Origin: Symbiodinium sp. CCMP2592
Taxonomy: Eukaryota; Sar; Dinophyceae; Suessiales; Symbiodiniaceae
Direction: 5' to 3'
DNA: 64,000 nucleotides
Assembly: GCA_905221615.1 (NCBI GenBank)
Contig: CAJNDT010006142.1
Span: 1-64,000 of the forward strand
Shown here: piece after piece, positions 1-9,477 of the stretch
Layout of the letters: every line of letters starts with the position of its first letter
Position numbering within the stretch: the stretch's first letter is position 1
The notes under the pieces: model-generated
Databases searched by the model: none
Told to the model about the DNA's origin: nothing
The model's input: only the letters and a program-made list of their open reading frames with translations
Translations under genes and position numbers: made by a program

Positions 1-208
1 CCCCTCCGAGGTACTAGGCCACGCAAACAACGTCCCTCTGCGTCGGGCTGAGCGCAGCCGCGAGCCAAATGGCAAGCACGCTTCTCTACAGACCCCTCTG
101 CAGATACTAAGTGCGTATCGCGGCCCGTGTGCTCCCGGAACCCACTCACTCCCCACCGCTTTCCTGTAACAAAGGTGAAATGGCAAGAGCTTCGCCACCC
201 ACCTGCAA

Positions 209-991
209 TCAGGTCCCGTACCAGTGTACCCTCTGAGTGGTGGGTGAAGGCCAAAACTCCGGCCAGCACCCCTCCGGAAGAGGGCGTTTCCAGGGCAGAG
301 TTATCACGTGACGCAGATGGCGAAGCGCAGCAGCGTAGCTCATCGGTTGCAATGGCAAAAGAGTGTTGCCTGCACTGTCCAATGAAAGTAGAAGGCTGGA
401 GGGCAAGGGAACCCCCGGGTGAAGGGAAAGATGCTGATGTACTGCATTGTCCAGTGCCTGCAAAAAACGATGGCACCACGAATGATTGCCGTGACTCAAG
501 AATCCATGGCACAGCAACCCGAATGGTTGTCCAAAACTAGTGGTTTTCGTCTGGAAACAACTCCCACGCAGCGATTGCCCATCGTATGCCAAGGAAGTAA
601 AATTGACCCTTTGGGCGTCCATAAATCGCAGAGATGCCCAGATGAGCACCAGGAAGGATCCCAGCAGTAGGATCTCGGGATCCGAGGCCTCTCGAGAGAG
701 AATTCTTCTTTCAATCTGGATGACCACATAGAGTGATAGTGGCACCGCTTCCTTCCTTTCGCGAGGAAGCTTGCTCTTAAGAAAACTGGCAATAATCTGC
801 GAATGGCTCACTGAAAGACATGCCACTTCAAGCATTTTGTAAACCCAGCGAACAGCCTTGATCGCAGTAGAAGAGTGAGAACCAGATTCAGGATCAGAGC
901 TACGAGCCAGACTCATCACAACCAATGCATCAGCCATTTGAAATGAAGTGAGAGGTTCAAGCGGAATCTGCATATCGCGCAAAGTGGCCAA
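209..991 (-). pseudogene. YR-5 tyrosine recombinase, core-domain fragment
   Basis: The translation resembles the recombinase of YR-1 (32512-34007). Both have a KAVRW segment, an E-A-(V/L)-P-L stretch, and the first catalytic box around an arginine (ASLRFMDAQ here, CSLRFGDSQ there), followed by a conserved (N/Q)(R)TKT-like stretch. The frame stops at 209. The reverse complement of about 130-240 holds a short match to the segment after the nucleophilic tyrosine in YR-1 (…GGW…), but the HxxK and Tyr boxes between them are missing. Enzymes of this kind would insert a circular DNA copy of a retroelement without target duplication; this copy cannot work. The first 208 bases show nothing else I can name. 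Family assignment is by comparison inside this window. Confidence 0.6.
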
Positions 992-1457
992 AAAATTGCT
1001 TGAACGCAGAGCAGTAACGAATCACTGTCGATGCCACGCAAAGGGAGAGCAACCGAGGCAAGTGATCTTGCTTGCTCCCTGCGAGGCCCTGGCCTATGAC
1101 ACTCAGAGACTCCAACGACAAGATGATTGTTAAGAAGACTTGCCTTGCAATTGGAGACTGCGAAGCATTCACACTGATGCCAGCTTGATCGCGTTTCTTC
1201 TCAGAAGGGGCAGGGCCTATCCTAGAACCCGAAGACTTAAAAGCGGCAGCGGCTTTCTGAAGATCATCAAGCTCTGAAGAGGAAGCCAAACCTAAACCCA
1301 AGGAACCCCCAAGAGAGGACCCAGGCTGGTTGTTCAAGGCTGAGACCGGCAGAGCATCAGGCTCCCGGCGTGCCGGAGGCCCTGGAAGATCCAGGCCTTT
1401 GGCAGGCAGAGGCGGGGCGGAACCTAAGCTTAGGGGATGGGACCCGCAATCCAGCAC
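957..1457 (-). pseudogene. YR-5 recombinase, N-terminal part (different frame)
   Basis: This frame runs into the core fragment at 991 with a frame change. Its first ~100 residues are low-complexity, rich in Ser, Pro, Gly and Leu. The last ~35 residues (LPRLLSL…VIRYCSAFKQFFGHFARY) look like the helical SAM-like N-terminal domain that precedes the catalytic domain in tyrosine recombinases. The overlap with the next piece, in another frame, indicates at least one indel in an originally continuous gene. It is a decayed copy. Confidence 0.45.
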
Positions 1458-1523
1458 TTGAAGAAGGCAATGCTGGAGCTTTACGATCTGAAGTGCAGTC
1501 GGGGTCAGCAGGGCGCTTCATGA

Positions 1524-1802
1524 TCACAAGCCTGCCGTCTCAAGAGCTGCAACCCTAGCACGCAAGGCGTTAATCTCGTCCCTAGCCTCTTCCAGTGCCC
1601 GCAGAAGCAACACGTTGCAGCGATTCAAGCGAGTGGTTTCTCTCTCCAAACGGCTCACTCTCAGAAGAGAACGCTCAACCCTCGAGAGACGACGGCCAAA
1701 TTCGTTCAACCACCGGCAAAGCAAATCAAGATAATGCTGGTGACCAGCACTCTGGACCGAAAGAGCATCCACTGTGTCCGCTAGCTCCGGACTCAAAGCC
1801 AT
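1524..1802 (-). CDS. Small coiled-coil protein at the 5' side of YR-5
   Basis: A 92-residue reading frame, in transcription order just upstream of the YR-5 recombinase pieces. From about residue 38 to the end it is rich in Leu, Arg and Glu with heptad-like spacing (LSRVERSLLRVSRLERETTRL), so a coiled coil is likely. It may be the start of the same polypeptide or a separate small protein. No family is recognised. Confidence 0.35.
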   Translation of the reverse strand: MALSPELADTVDALSVQSAGHQHYLDLLCRWLNEFGRRLSRVERSLLRVSRLERETTRLNRCNVLLLRALEEARDEINALRARVAALETAGL

Positions 1803-1997
1803 GGGCCCACTTCTGGGGCAGATGCAACCCCCCCGGCCGCGAGGAGACTACAAGAGAAAGTTTTCGGAAGTGTTGTTGTCAAGCTGTGAAACTTGATGCC
1901 TGCAAAAAAGGTTTGAAGAAGATGTCTGAAACTAGAGATGCATGCGTAAGGCGTGGCATGAAAAGCGCATTTCAAAGAAGATGCCTAGCCAGCACAA

Positions 1998-2011
1998 CTT
2001 GAGCCAAAATG
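1998..2011 (-). other. Possible relict of the dinoflagellate spliced leader
   Basis: On the minus strand the bases read CATTTTGGCTCAAG, identical to the last 14 nt of the 22-nt dinoflagellate spliced leader, whose 3' end is GCCATTTTGGCTCAAG. Bases further 5' do not match. The YR-5 pieces lie downstream on the same strand. Relict leaders are known from re-inserted mRNA copies in dinoflagellate genomes. By rough count a 14-nt chance match in 128 kb of both strands is unlikely (about 0.0005), but the relic is partial. Confidence 0.45.
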
Positions 2012-2045
2012 TTCGCACGAACATAAAGTAGTAAAACAGATGCGA

Positions 2046-2783
2046 ACAAGTACACAAACCGGGCCCGTCGATGAAGCTCGGGCCCAGGAGGTGGTTGATG
2101 CTTTGCGGCATTGAGGGTCGAGCGCCTGGGGGGTAATCCGCCGAGTTGGGGAATTCGGTGCGAAGCTCCTGATCGTTCAGAATGGTTCGGTTGCCGTCGT
2201 GGGTCACGCCGATCTCGTTGGTGCTCTCCACGTAAGTCGCGGCGGCAAAGTTGCTGCTGATCCATGCGGCCAGTCTCACTCCCGTGTACGCTCCCGTGGG
2301 CAGCTGAGCCCAATTCAGAGTGCCCAGGGCCTGATCTCTCCAGTACAAGTAGGTGCCCCGGTCGGTGCTCAAGAATGTGTCGGCCACCCGTATCTTGAAG
2401 ACGCCCAGCCTGGCCGAGGACTGCAGGTGCACCGTCTCGCTGATGTCAAACTCGAAGTCGGCGTCGGTGCCGGCAACCCGCTTCCTGGAATCCACCCAGA
2501 TGGTCATCTCGCGTCTTTTCTTCTTTCCAACATAGCGCCCGAATGGTTTGGGCAATCCGTCGGAATTGGTGGACCCGGTGGACACCTGTTGCGCCCAGCC
2601 GGCGGGCTGTTGCATCCAAGGCGGGCGGCTCGGGTCGTAGACTTTGGCTGCGGCCACCGCAGACGTGCAGCAGTTGACGTTGCGGCACTCACTTTGGCAC
2701 AACGTGCTGCTCCCCAGGAGCTTGTTGGCTATCGTCGACAGGAAGGTTCCCATGTGGCGTTTCGTTTGATACAGGCGCTGCAC
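2046..2783 (-). pseudogene. Virus-like structural protein candidate, 3'-truncated
   Basis: The reading frame follows directly after the ATPase remnant on the minus strand and overlaps its 3' end. The likely start is the second Met, in the RHMGTFLS context (about 2753). The middle carries a DSRKRVAGTDADFEFDI motif. 'DSR-x-R…GT-x-DF' segments of this kind occur near the N-terminus of structural proteins of large DNA viruses and Polinton-like elements. A YLYW…GAYTGVRLAAWISSNF stretch follows. The viral-looking sequence ends near 2045, where it meets the YR-5 side with the spliced-leader relic. The structural role is inferred from the motif and from the neighbouring packaging ATPase; I cannot say whether it is a major or minor capsid protein. 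Confidence 0.45.
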
Positions 2784-3428
2784 CGATCTGAAAACGCTTG
2801 TCGAAGCGGATGTGGAACATCTCGTTCCGCGGCTTGAGCAGGTAGATGTAGAGGAAGCTGTAGGGCTCCGAAACGGCCTCCTCGTACATGGCCTCTAGCT
2901 GTTTCTTGGGCAACAGAGCCGTGAGCTCTTCCAGGAGGCTGTCCTTCTCCAGCTGGTTTCTTAGGCGCCAGACCATGAAGAACTGGGCGTTGACGCGGAC
3001 CGCGTTGCTGATCAATCGCAGCTTCTGACCCAGGCGCTTATCTGGAAATGCCTTCCGCGCACGAACAGCGTGTCCAGGGCCGAGTCCCCAGTTCGCTTGT
3101 GCAGGTTGGGGCTATCCGCGAAGTCGTCTATGAGAATCAAGATCTGGTACAGCTGCTTCATCTTCATCTGCTTGGACACCTGCGTGATCTTGCGCTGCTG
3201 GTCTATGATGCGACGCAGGGCGGCCTCGTCCCAGTTCTCAAAGTAGACCTGCTCCCGGTCGGTGTTCACCTTCATGGTTTCCTCGATGTACTGCTTGACG
3301 GGCTTCCAGCCGTCGTCTACGTTTATGCTGGGCGAGAACAGGTAGATGCGCTCAAAGCAGCCCCTGTACTGTTCAAGAATCATGGAGATCAAGGCCACCG
3401 TCTTGCCCGATTTCGACGGTCCTAGCAA
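2689..3428 (-). pseudogene. A32-type DNA-packaging ATPase, frameshifted and lacking its N-terminus
   Basis: A Walker A motif (GPSKSGKT) opens the preserved part and a Walker B (ILILIDDFAD) follows. Then come an RGRHFQISAWV sensor-like stretch and a C-terminal block (LISNAVRVNAQFFMVWRLRN … PYSFLYIYLL … MFHIRFDKRF). This order is that of the FtsK/HerA-type ATPases which pump DNA into capsids in nucleocytoplasmic large DNA viruses, Polintons and relatives. The frame breaks at about 3012-3020, where the two halves lie in different frames. The 5' end is lost at about 3450, where a dispersed repeat begins. The gene is non-functional, but its family is one of the clearest in the virus-like region. 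Confidence 0.75.
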
Positions 3429-3459
3429 GATTCCGGTGGCGGTAGTAGCTTCACCCCTT

Positions 3460-3790
3460 TCCGGGGTCGGGATGGGATTCGGCCGGGGTGGGCGGGGTTG
3501 GCACTTGAAACATGACTTCTGACCTGAAGCTACGGATTCCGGCTACGGTTTATACGTTTCGGGCACGAGCGTTCAGTTTGGAGGCTTGCACGACACAGTT
3601 TCGTTTGATTCGCCATCTGCCCATCAATACGGACACCAAACGTGATGTTAGTGGGCTGCGCAAACAAACGCATCATGAAACAAGCTCTTCATGCTCGCAG
3701 TTCCAAAGGTTTACGGCCTTCAGATGGGGAAAGCCGTAGCTGCACCGAGAACGCGGATGGATCTTTAAATTGCACAACACCAGCCCGGCG
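3460..3790. repeat. Dispersed repeat, copy 1 (partner at 11185-11420)
   Basis: About 330 bases match a diverged, shorter second copy in the same orientation at 11185-11420. Shared blocks include TTGAAACATGACTTCTG, GGCTTGCACGACACAG, TTTCGTTTGATTC and ATACGGACACCAAA. This copy is longer and cuts off the 5' end of the ATPase gene, so it is probably an inserted element. It has no coding capacity I recognise. The pair flanks most of the virus-like remnants but not the ATPase, so terminal repeats of the virus element are unlikely. Confidence 0.6.
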
Positions 3791-4647
3791 CTGCAGCACG
3801 AAAGATTTGGAAGATGTCAACGCGAAACTTTGCTCAACCGGAAGCACTTCTGCGATACGTAAGCTGAAATAATCGGTTGGGTTCTGAAAATATTCAAACC
3901 CCAGCAGCTCTTCTTCATTCAAGCGCGTCAACTCGCTTTGCCAAACGGTGCCCACATGAACTTTTGCCAAAGCCTGCACCATGCAACCGCCTGAAGAACG
4001 AGGATTTGCGCCCTGTGCAAAAACGCCTGCACCAGCTGCTGCCCTGGCTACTTTGCAAGAATACCAGTCAGGCTGGGGCAGCTTCAGCTGGGTCCGCAAT
4101 CTTTTCGGCACAGCTGCATCTGCAGTGTCGCTCCGGCAAACAACATGGGGAACATTGCCGGTAGATTGCCCTGTCGAGTCTGGGTATCCATGCAGCCACA
4201 CCGCGAACATGAGGAGCTTTAAGCTTGCGACGCAACAATCTGACTGCTTACGGTTTGTGCAAAGAATGAGTAAGGAATTGAGGGTTCGAGGTTTCGTGTT
4301 TCGGCGCAAAATAAGCAATGTTCTTTTGTTGGTGCTTTCGTACTTCAGCAACGACACACTGAAACAGCACCGGCACTTCATCAAGCATGCAGAACCAAGC
4401 AGGTACTGTCTTCATGTCGTGACATGATGTGCAACGTTGTGAATCAAAGAAAAACAACTTGGAAAAACACGTGAATGCACCGCAGCGAAAACATTCGCGT
4501 GAGGCGTGCAGAGAATTGCTTGGGACCGCCAACAATTTGTCGCAACAACACTTTCTCCCACCAAAAACTTTGAAACACACTAGAACCGGCATTATTGTGG
4601 CGAGAAACAAGAGCATCAGATGTATCAGAGCGATACTGGTTTCAGAA
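3791..4647. other. Unassigned stretch with two overlapping minus-strand frames
   Basis: Two minus-strand frames (3689-4384, 231 residues; 4248-4685, 145 residues) cross this stretch. Neither shows a motif I know. The first has a Cys-rich start, the second hydrophobic segments followed by Cys pairs. They overlap each other in different frames and one runs through the dispersed repeat, so I do not treat either as a gene. Confidence 0.3.
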
Positions 4648-5010
4648 TCATAGATTACCGCCCAAACCAGTGCCGACCCCGACACAGGGTGAAGCTAGTA
4701 GGTGGCGGGGAGTTGGGGCACCACGGGGTCGTGGGGTTGCTTGCTCTTGTAGTCCGGGGTCGGGAAGACTTTGATCTTTGTCATGCTTGCGCTTTACCCA
4801 CAGTGCTCGGTAGCGCTGGTAGAAGCAGCACATCTGTGTTCTTTCTGGAACGACAACCCACCCCTCTTCGTGGGGCGTGGGGCGGGCTTCCTTCGGCAAA
4901 GGGTGTCGTTTGAGGGTGTGGTTGCGGAGTGCTTGCTTTGTCTTAAAGGGAAAGCCGTTTCGCTCGCAGCCCGGCACGCGGCAGAACAGATCACCTGCGT
5001 TGCTCTTCAT
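4648..5010 (-). CDS. Small C2H2 zinc-finger protein of the virus-like region
   Basis: A 120-residue frame. Near the N-terminus it carries one C2H2 finger: Cys pair in FCRVPGCERNG, then a helix ending H-x4-H (NHTLKRH). The finger probably binds nucleic acid. The C-terminal third is Pro- and Arg-rich and may not be authentic. It starts inside the 3' end of the upstream gene (4991-5377), overlapping by about 20 bases, which fits compact viral gene packing and hints at co-transcription. Residues 50-75 (VVVPERTQMCCFYQRYRALW) contain a further Cys pair. Function unknown. Confidence 0.45.
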   Translation of the reverse strand: MKSNAGDLFCRVPGCERNGFPFKTKQALRNHTLKRHPLPKEARPTPHEEGWVVVPERTQMCCFYQRYRALWVKRKHDKDQSLPDPGLQEQATPRPRGAPTPRHLLASPCVGVGTGLGGNL

Positions 5011-5377
5011 GCTTTTCCTCTAGGTCCTTGCCCAATCCCTGGTTCCGTCGCAGCTCTTCAAAATCTGTTTCTGCTTGACGCCATAGCGAACGGACGGAGC
5101 AGGCCAAGAGCTTCAGATCGGGGGAGTAGCTGTGCTGGGATAAGTCTTGCACGAGGTCCAACACCGCGTTGCCCATCTTCATTCTGCCCAGGGCTTCGGA
5201 CTTTTTAACCTCTCTCACCCAATCGATCCATGGCTGCCCTGGCTTCGAAAGATCGAATTGCTGGCTTTTGTCGGGAACCGACGGGAGGCACGAGCTCCTT
5301 TTACTATAGGGCCCCGCCAGTTTTGCCATTGGATTTTCCTGCTTTTGCTGGCATGATTTGTGAATATTTGTGATCAT
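4991..5377 (-). CDS. Hypothetical 112-128 residue protein, virus-like region
   Basis: The frame has possible starts at 5377 and, more plausibly, at 5329 (MAKLAGPYSKR). The protein is charged, with predicted helices: a tryptophan motif (PWIDWVREVKKSEALGRM), a central helix, and a Lys/Glu/Arg-rich tail (DFEELRRNQGLGKDLEEKHE). It overlaps the C2H2 frame downstream. A T-rich repeated tract lies just upstream and may hold its promoter. I recognise no family. Confidence 0.4.
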   Translation of the reverse strand: MITNIHKSCQQKQENPMAKLAGPYSKRSSCLPSVPDKSQQFDLSKPGQPWIDWVREVKKSEALGRMKMGNAVLDLVQDLSQHSYSPDLKLLACSVRSLWRQAETDFEELRRNQGLGKDLEEKHEEQRR

Positions 5378-5520
5378 TTTATGTATTTTCTTGAAATTTT
5401 TGCTTGAGCTGTTGGATTTTGCATGAATTTAGCTTGAGTTGTTGTATTTTGTGCATGGATTTGTTGCTGGACTTTTGCTTGAATTTTGCTTGAATTTTAC
5501 TTGAGTTTTGTTGTGGACCC
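5375..5520. repeat. T-rich tract of degenerate TTGCTTGAATTTT units
   Basis: Imperfect copies of TTGCTTGA(A/G)TTTT recur about every 12-30 bases. The tract lies immediately upstream of the minus-strand gene starting at 5329/5377. It is a simple repeat; a promoter role is only suggested by position. Confidence 0.5.
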
Positions 5521-5879
5521 GCGCCGCGGTTCAAAGGCAAACAGCAAACAAAACAACATCACACATATAGACACAAGTGACAGCAAACAATACTTCTTGG
5601 TGCAAGTTAGGTAGGGAGGGCGGGGCGGGCAACAGTTCATGTTCATTGCGTCGGGACCTCTGAGTGAACGCAAGGGAGTGTGCAGGTTTAGGTTTAGTTC
5701 CCTATAACCCCTTTTGGTTTACCCTATGCCGCCCTGCTTTCGTCCCTGCGCAGGAGTGTTTGTGAGTTGTGCGAGTGACTGCGCCTCTGCAGGTAGGAAG
5801 CCGAAGCTCCCACCCTCCCTCATCCCGGTAGCCCCGCATCCCTTCTGCCTTCAGGTTCCTTCTGGACGGTGGTCTCGCT

Positions 5880-6330
5880 GGGAACTTGGAGCATTGCGAG
5901 TGGTAGGCGTGAACGGTAGTAGCTGGTAGGAGCGTAGTGTGTGGTAAGAGCTGGCAGGAACGTTGTGTGTAGGAGCTGGTAGGAGCGTTGTGTGCGGCAG
6001 GAGTTGGTAGGAGTGAGTGCGCGAGGGTTTCGTTTGCCGGTAGGAGTGCGGTAGGAGTGAGGGTTTCGTTTGCCGGCAGGAGTGCGGTAGGAGTGGGGGT
6101 TGTAGTTAGTGCTCCCAGGTCTCCTTGTCGTTCTCGAGCCGGCGGTGGCCTCCCTCAGAGTGCTCTGCAGGTAGGAGGTGGTAGGAGTCCGAGTGAGTTC
6201 GCAGTCTGGTAGGTGTGAGTGTGCGGCCTGGTAGGAGTGAGTGTGCAAGGGGTGAGTGAGCAGGGGTTTTGCCGGTATAGGAGTGTGGTAGGAGTGAGTG
6301 TGCGAAGGTTTTGCCGTGTGATGACGGTTG
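5880..6330. repeat. GTAGGAGTG-rich degenerate repeat
   Basis: The word GGTAGGAG(T/C) with short spacers recurs more than a dozen times. Longer subunits such as GGTTTCGTTTGCCGG(T/C)AGGAGTGCGGTAGG appear twice (about 6024 and 6062). Open frames over this tract are by-products of the repetition. Related TAGGAGT words recur at 7940-8060 and 8150-8560. Confidence 0.7.
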
Positions 6331-6459
6331 TAGCTAGTGCGCTCCCAGGTCTCAGTTCTCGAGCTGACCGCGGGCTCTCGAGCAGGCCGTGGCTTCCTCA
6401 GCGAGTAGGAAGTTTTTGCATCTCAAATGAATTCGAATGGGTCCGACATGAGCCCGAAA

Positions 6460-6660
6460 TTGATCCGAAATTGGCCCACAATTGATCCGAAATTGGCCCA
6501 CAATTGACCCGAAATTGCCCCACAATTGACCCGAAATGGGCCCACAATTGACCCGAAATGGGCCCACAATTGACCCGAAATTGGCCCACAATTGACCCGA
6601 AATGGGCCCACAATTGACCCGATATGGGCCCACAATTGACCCAAAATTGGCCCACAATTG
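6460..6660. repeat. 22-bp minisatellite (TTGACCCGAAATTGGCCCACAA), about nine copies
   Basis: The unit alternates between GAAATTGGCCCAC and GAAATGGGCCCAC. Each unit holds the palindromes CAATTG and GGGCCC or TGGCCCA. The 22-bp period is not a multiple of three, yet the array is open in all three minus-strand frames. Three units (66 bp) therefore spell the same 22-residue periodic peptide in each frame. I regard these frames as a consequence of the repeat. Confidence 0.85.
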
Positions 6661-6895
6661 CCTTAGAGCCTTAGAATTGACCGTCGACCGTGAAGGAGGT
6701 TGGAGCGTCATCCCGAGCCAAAGCCTAAGCGTATAAACAACAGGAGCCATGCAAGAAAACTACTGGGTATCATCATGTTCTCGGCATGCTGGGAGCTCTT
6801 TTGCACATGTCGGCATGCGCGTTCTCTGCATGAAGGGTGCATTTTGCACAAGTTTTAGGCGAGGTGCTGGCGTGTAGCTTTCGGTAGACTTCGCC

Positions 6896-7606
6896 ATGCC
6901 TGAAGAGCAGTCCGAGCAGCCCGTCAAAGTGGCCTGTGGCAAGGCGGAAGAGCAGTCCGAGCATCCCGTCAAAGTGGCCTGTGGTATGGCTGAGGGACCT
7001 GAAGTGAATCCCAAGCCGCGGTGGTATGTCAACAAGCAGGCCGCCAAAAAGAAAAAGCGCGAGGAGAAGGCCGCGAGTGAGGGGCGGGAGCTACGCCAGT
7101 ACATCAAATCCTCGCACGGGGAAGTGATGAAGCTCACGAGCTCCGAGAATGCTCAGACTCGGGCAACTGTGACCGATGCCAAAGATGAGATCATGAATCG
7201 TCTTGACCGTCTTGAAGAAGCTCTTCCGAAGCCTCGGAAGCCAAAGGTCGCGGAGGCCTCGGAGGGTGACGTCAAACCCAAACCAAAAGCCAAGTCGAGG
7301 GGCAAGAAGGAAATGACCGAGGAAGAGAAGGAAGCTGCTGAGACAAAGAAGGCCGAAGCAGCTGCCAAAAAGGCCGCTGCGGCAGCCAAAAAGGCCACAC
7401 TCGCCGAGTTGAGGGCACAGAAGAGCGCGGTGGACGAGAAGATCAAGGCCTTGCTGCCCGCCACCAAGCGCGCTAAGAAGTCGGACAAGAAGGACGAGGA
7501 GCTTCCCGAGGAGATGATCATGGCGGCGCCCGAGGACAAGCATGAGAAGGTCGAGGGCGAATCACCCGGCGGAGTGATCGGCTCGTTGTTCGGCTTTAAG
7601 CGCTAG
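6896..7606 (+). CDS. Lys/Ala-rich coiled-coil protein with N-terminal tandem repeat
   Basis: A 236-residue frame with an ATG start. Residues 3-33 contain a near-exact 17-residue duplication (EEQSEQPVKVACGKAEE / EEQSEHPVKVACGMAEG), matched by a 51-bp DNA duplication. A basic region (AAKKKKREEKAA) follows, then a heptad stretch (EIMNRLDRLEEAL), and a long Lys/Ala/Glu segment around residues 140-200 typical of a charged helix. The end is GGVIGSLFGFKR. The composition resembles DNA-binding or virion-core basic proteins. It lies between clear virus-like genes and on the opposite strand to the ATPase. No family can be named. Confidence 0.5.
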   Translation: MPEEQSEQPVKVACGKAEEQSEHPVKVACGMAEGPEVNPKPRWYVNKQAAKKKKREEKAASEGRELRQYIKSSHGEVMKLTSSENAQTRATVTDAKDEIMNRLDRLEEALPKPRKPKVAEASEGDVKPKPKAKSRGKKEMTEEEKEAAETKKAEAAAKKAAAAAKKATLAELRAQKSAVDEKIKALLPATKRAKKSDKKDEELPEEMIMAAPEDKHEKVEGESPGGVIGSLFGFKR

Positions 7607-7924
7607 GGGCTTTTTCCGGCTTGAAGCATGTCAAGTCGAATCTTGTCTTTACAGAGCTGGGAGCCTTCAAGTAGCCGGGGGCTACTGAACACGTTCCTAA
7701 ATGCTGCTGTGGTACTGCGGACAGGGTACCTTCACCTTTGATCTCCTACAGGCGAGATCGAACGCGTTCACCATCGATCCTTCGGGCGATCGGCTTGAAA
7801 ATTGACGTGAGAGTTGTGACGCTCTTGAAACCTTTCCCCAAAGCCCCAAAGCTTACCCATAATCCTTGACTTTTTTACTCTTCCAAGGTCCTCGGCTTCT
7901 TCATCGTCTTCGTTGCAGGGGCCC

Positions 7925-8620
7925 TCTTGAGTGAAACCAGGTGCTTGTGTTAGGAGTGGCTTGTATTAGGAGTGACTTGCATTAGGAGTTGCTAGCGTTA
8001 GCAGAGAATAGGAGCAGGAAAGAATTGCATTAGGAGTGGACTGCGCTCGGAGGGACTTGCTTACTTGCAGCGTTTTTGTTCTCAGGTCTTTCGGTTCCAT
8101 CGAGATCTACGGCGCTGGGGCCTGTGAGTGAAACCAAGTGATTGTGCTTGCAGGAGTAGGATTTGGTAGGACTAGATCTGCAGCTGCGTGCGAGTTGGCG
8201 GGGTAGGATCTTCTTTGAATGGATGTCTGCTGGGTAGGTCATCCACCCAACTCCTACGGGCGAGTGACGGTGGTTTCTACAGGGCTGATCTGTTCGTCAC
8301 GGTGCACAAACATGTTTCTGTCCGAGTGTCTGCAGTAGTGTTGTAGGACCCTCAGCCCAAGCCTTCCATAAAGCCCCCCTGCCCAGGTCCTTCATCCTCG
8401 ATGCAATGCCTTGCCCTCTGAGTGCGGTCTAGTGTCTGCGTTAGGTGCGGCTTGCTTGCAGGCGTATTGTGTTTGCAGGAGTAGGATTTGGTAGTGCTAG
8501 ATCTGTAGCTGCACGTGTGTTGGTAGGACTGGATCTGTATCTGTGCACGTGTTGGTAGGGTAGGTTCCGTCTTGAGTGGATGCTAGGTCCTTCACATATA
8601 ACCTATGGCCGCCCTCGTTT
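7925..8620. repeat. TAGGAGT-rich degenerate repeats between genes
   Basis: TTAGGAGT(G/T) words cluster at 7950-8050. A longer direct repeat (GCAGGAGTAGGATTTGGTAG, then CTAGATCTG and AGCTGC) occurs at about 8150 and 8475, followed by further GTTGGTAGG copies. The whole interval 7607-9160 holds no gene I can support. Confidence 0.6.
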
Positions 8621-9164
8621 TTGCTCAGGTCTTTGCCCCGACTACGATGTCGTCTTCATCGCTGGGAGCTCTGAGTGCCAATGCTAGTTGTGTGCCGTTC
8701 AGTGGTGCAGTGAGCTCTTTTTGAGTGTTGACGTAACATCAGAGATCGTTTGCAGTAGCAGTTTTTGTTCAATCAAGCTTCGGTAGAGTGGCGTAGTCAT
8801 GCTCCATTGCCTCCCACATGCGGTCTTATAACTAATCTCCGCTTCCCAGGTCTTGAGTTCCAGCAGTCGTATATCTTCCACTTGGATTTTCGAGCTCTTC
8901 AACGCAGGCACCTCCTAGTGCTTTTGCATCTGCACATAGGTCTGAGCTCTGTGCCAGCACGCTTTTTTGTTTGGGCATCTCCGTAACGCAAACACAAGCT
9001 TTCTTGTGTGAGATTTGCATGCCTCAAGTTCAGATTTCTGTGTGGACTAATGCTAGGTTATCACGCCTCAAGTTCAGAAATATCGGTTTCATGCCGCGCT
9101 CCTTAAGAAAATATTGTTTCAATCACTAGTTCATCCAATCAAGTTCTTTTAGCTTCTCGACACC

Positions 9165-9452
9165 ATGCAAGCCGTCCATGTTGGAGCGGTCCACGATGCT
9201 CAGGGACCGATCCTAGCAAGAGTGAATGTGAGGTCCTTGAATCCTGGCAACACCTACTGGGTCAGACAGATTCAGCTTGACTCACCGTTTGGCGAATACA
9301 TGGACTTGGATAGCATCCGTCAGGCTCGTCCGCAGTTGCTTGACATGCTTCAGACGCAGCTGTCGTTCCTCATCAAGATCATCTACCACGTCGACTTGGC
9401 AGAAGAGGTCACGAACGAAGAGGGCGAGCAGGTGGAAATCATAGTGACTTAG
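9165..9452 (+). CDS. Hypothetical 95-residue protein, virus-like region
   Basis: The frame has an ATG start and is well-composed: a beta-rich N-terminal half (AVHVGAVHDAQGPILARVNV … NTYWVRQIQLDSPF), a central helix (DSIRQARPQLLDMLQTQLSFL) and an acidic tail. The gene stops 26 bases before the end of the minus-strand polymerase remnant, so the two converge. It has no recognised family; position suggests the virus-like element. Confidence 0.45.
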   Translation: MQAVHVGAVHDAQGPILARVNVRSLNPGNTYWVRQIQLDSPFGEYMDLDSIRQARPQLLDMLQTQLSFLIKIIYHVDLAEEVTNEEGEQVEIIVT

Positions 9453-9477
9453 TGCAGCGGTGATTTGCCTCCGTGCC

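Noticed and set aside
3440..3510. GC-rich CCTTTCCGGGGTCGGG stretch that at first looked like part of a 5S or other rRNA
   Set aside because: It does not match the 5S promoter/box layout and belongs to the dispersed repeat.
6352..6750. 132-residue minus frame and two others over the 22-bp array
   Set aside because: Openness in all three frames follows from the repeat.
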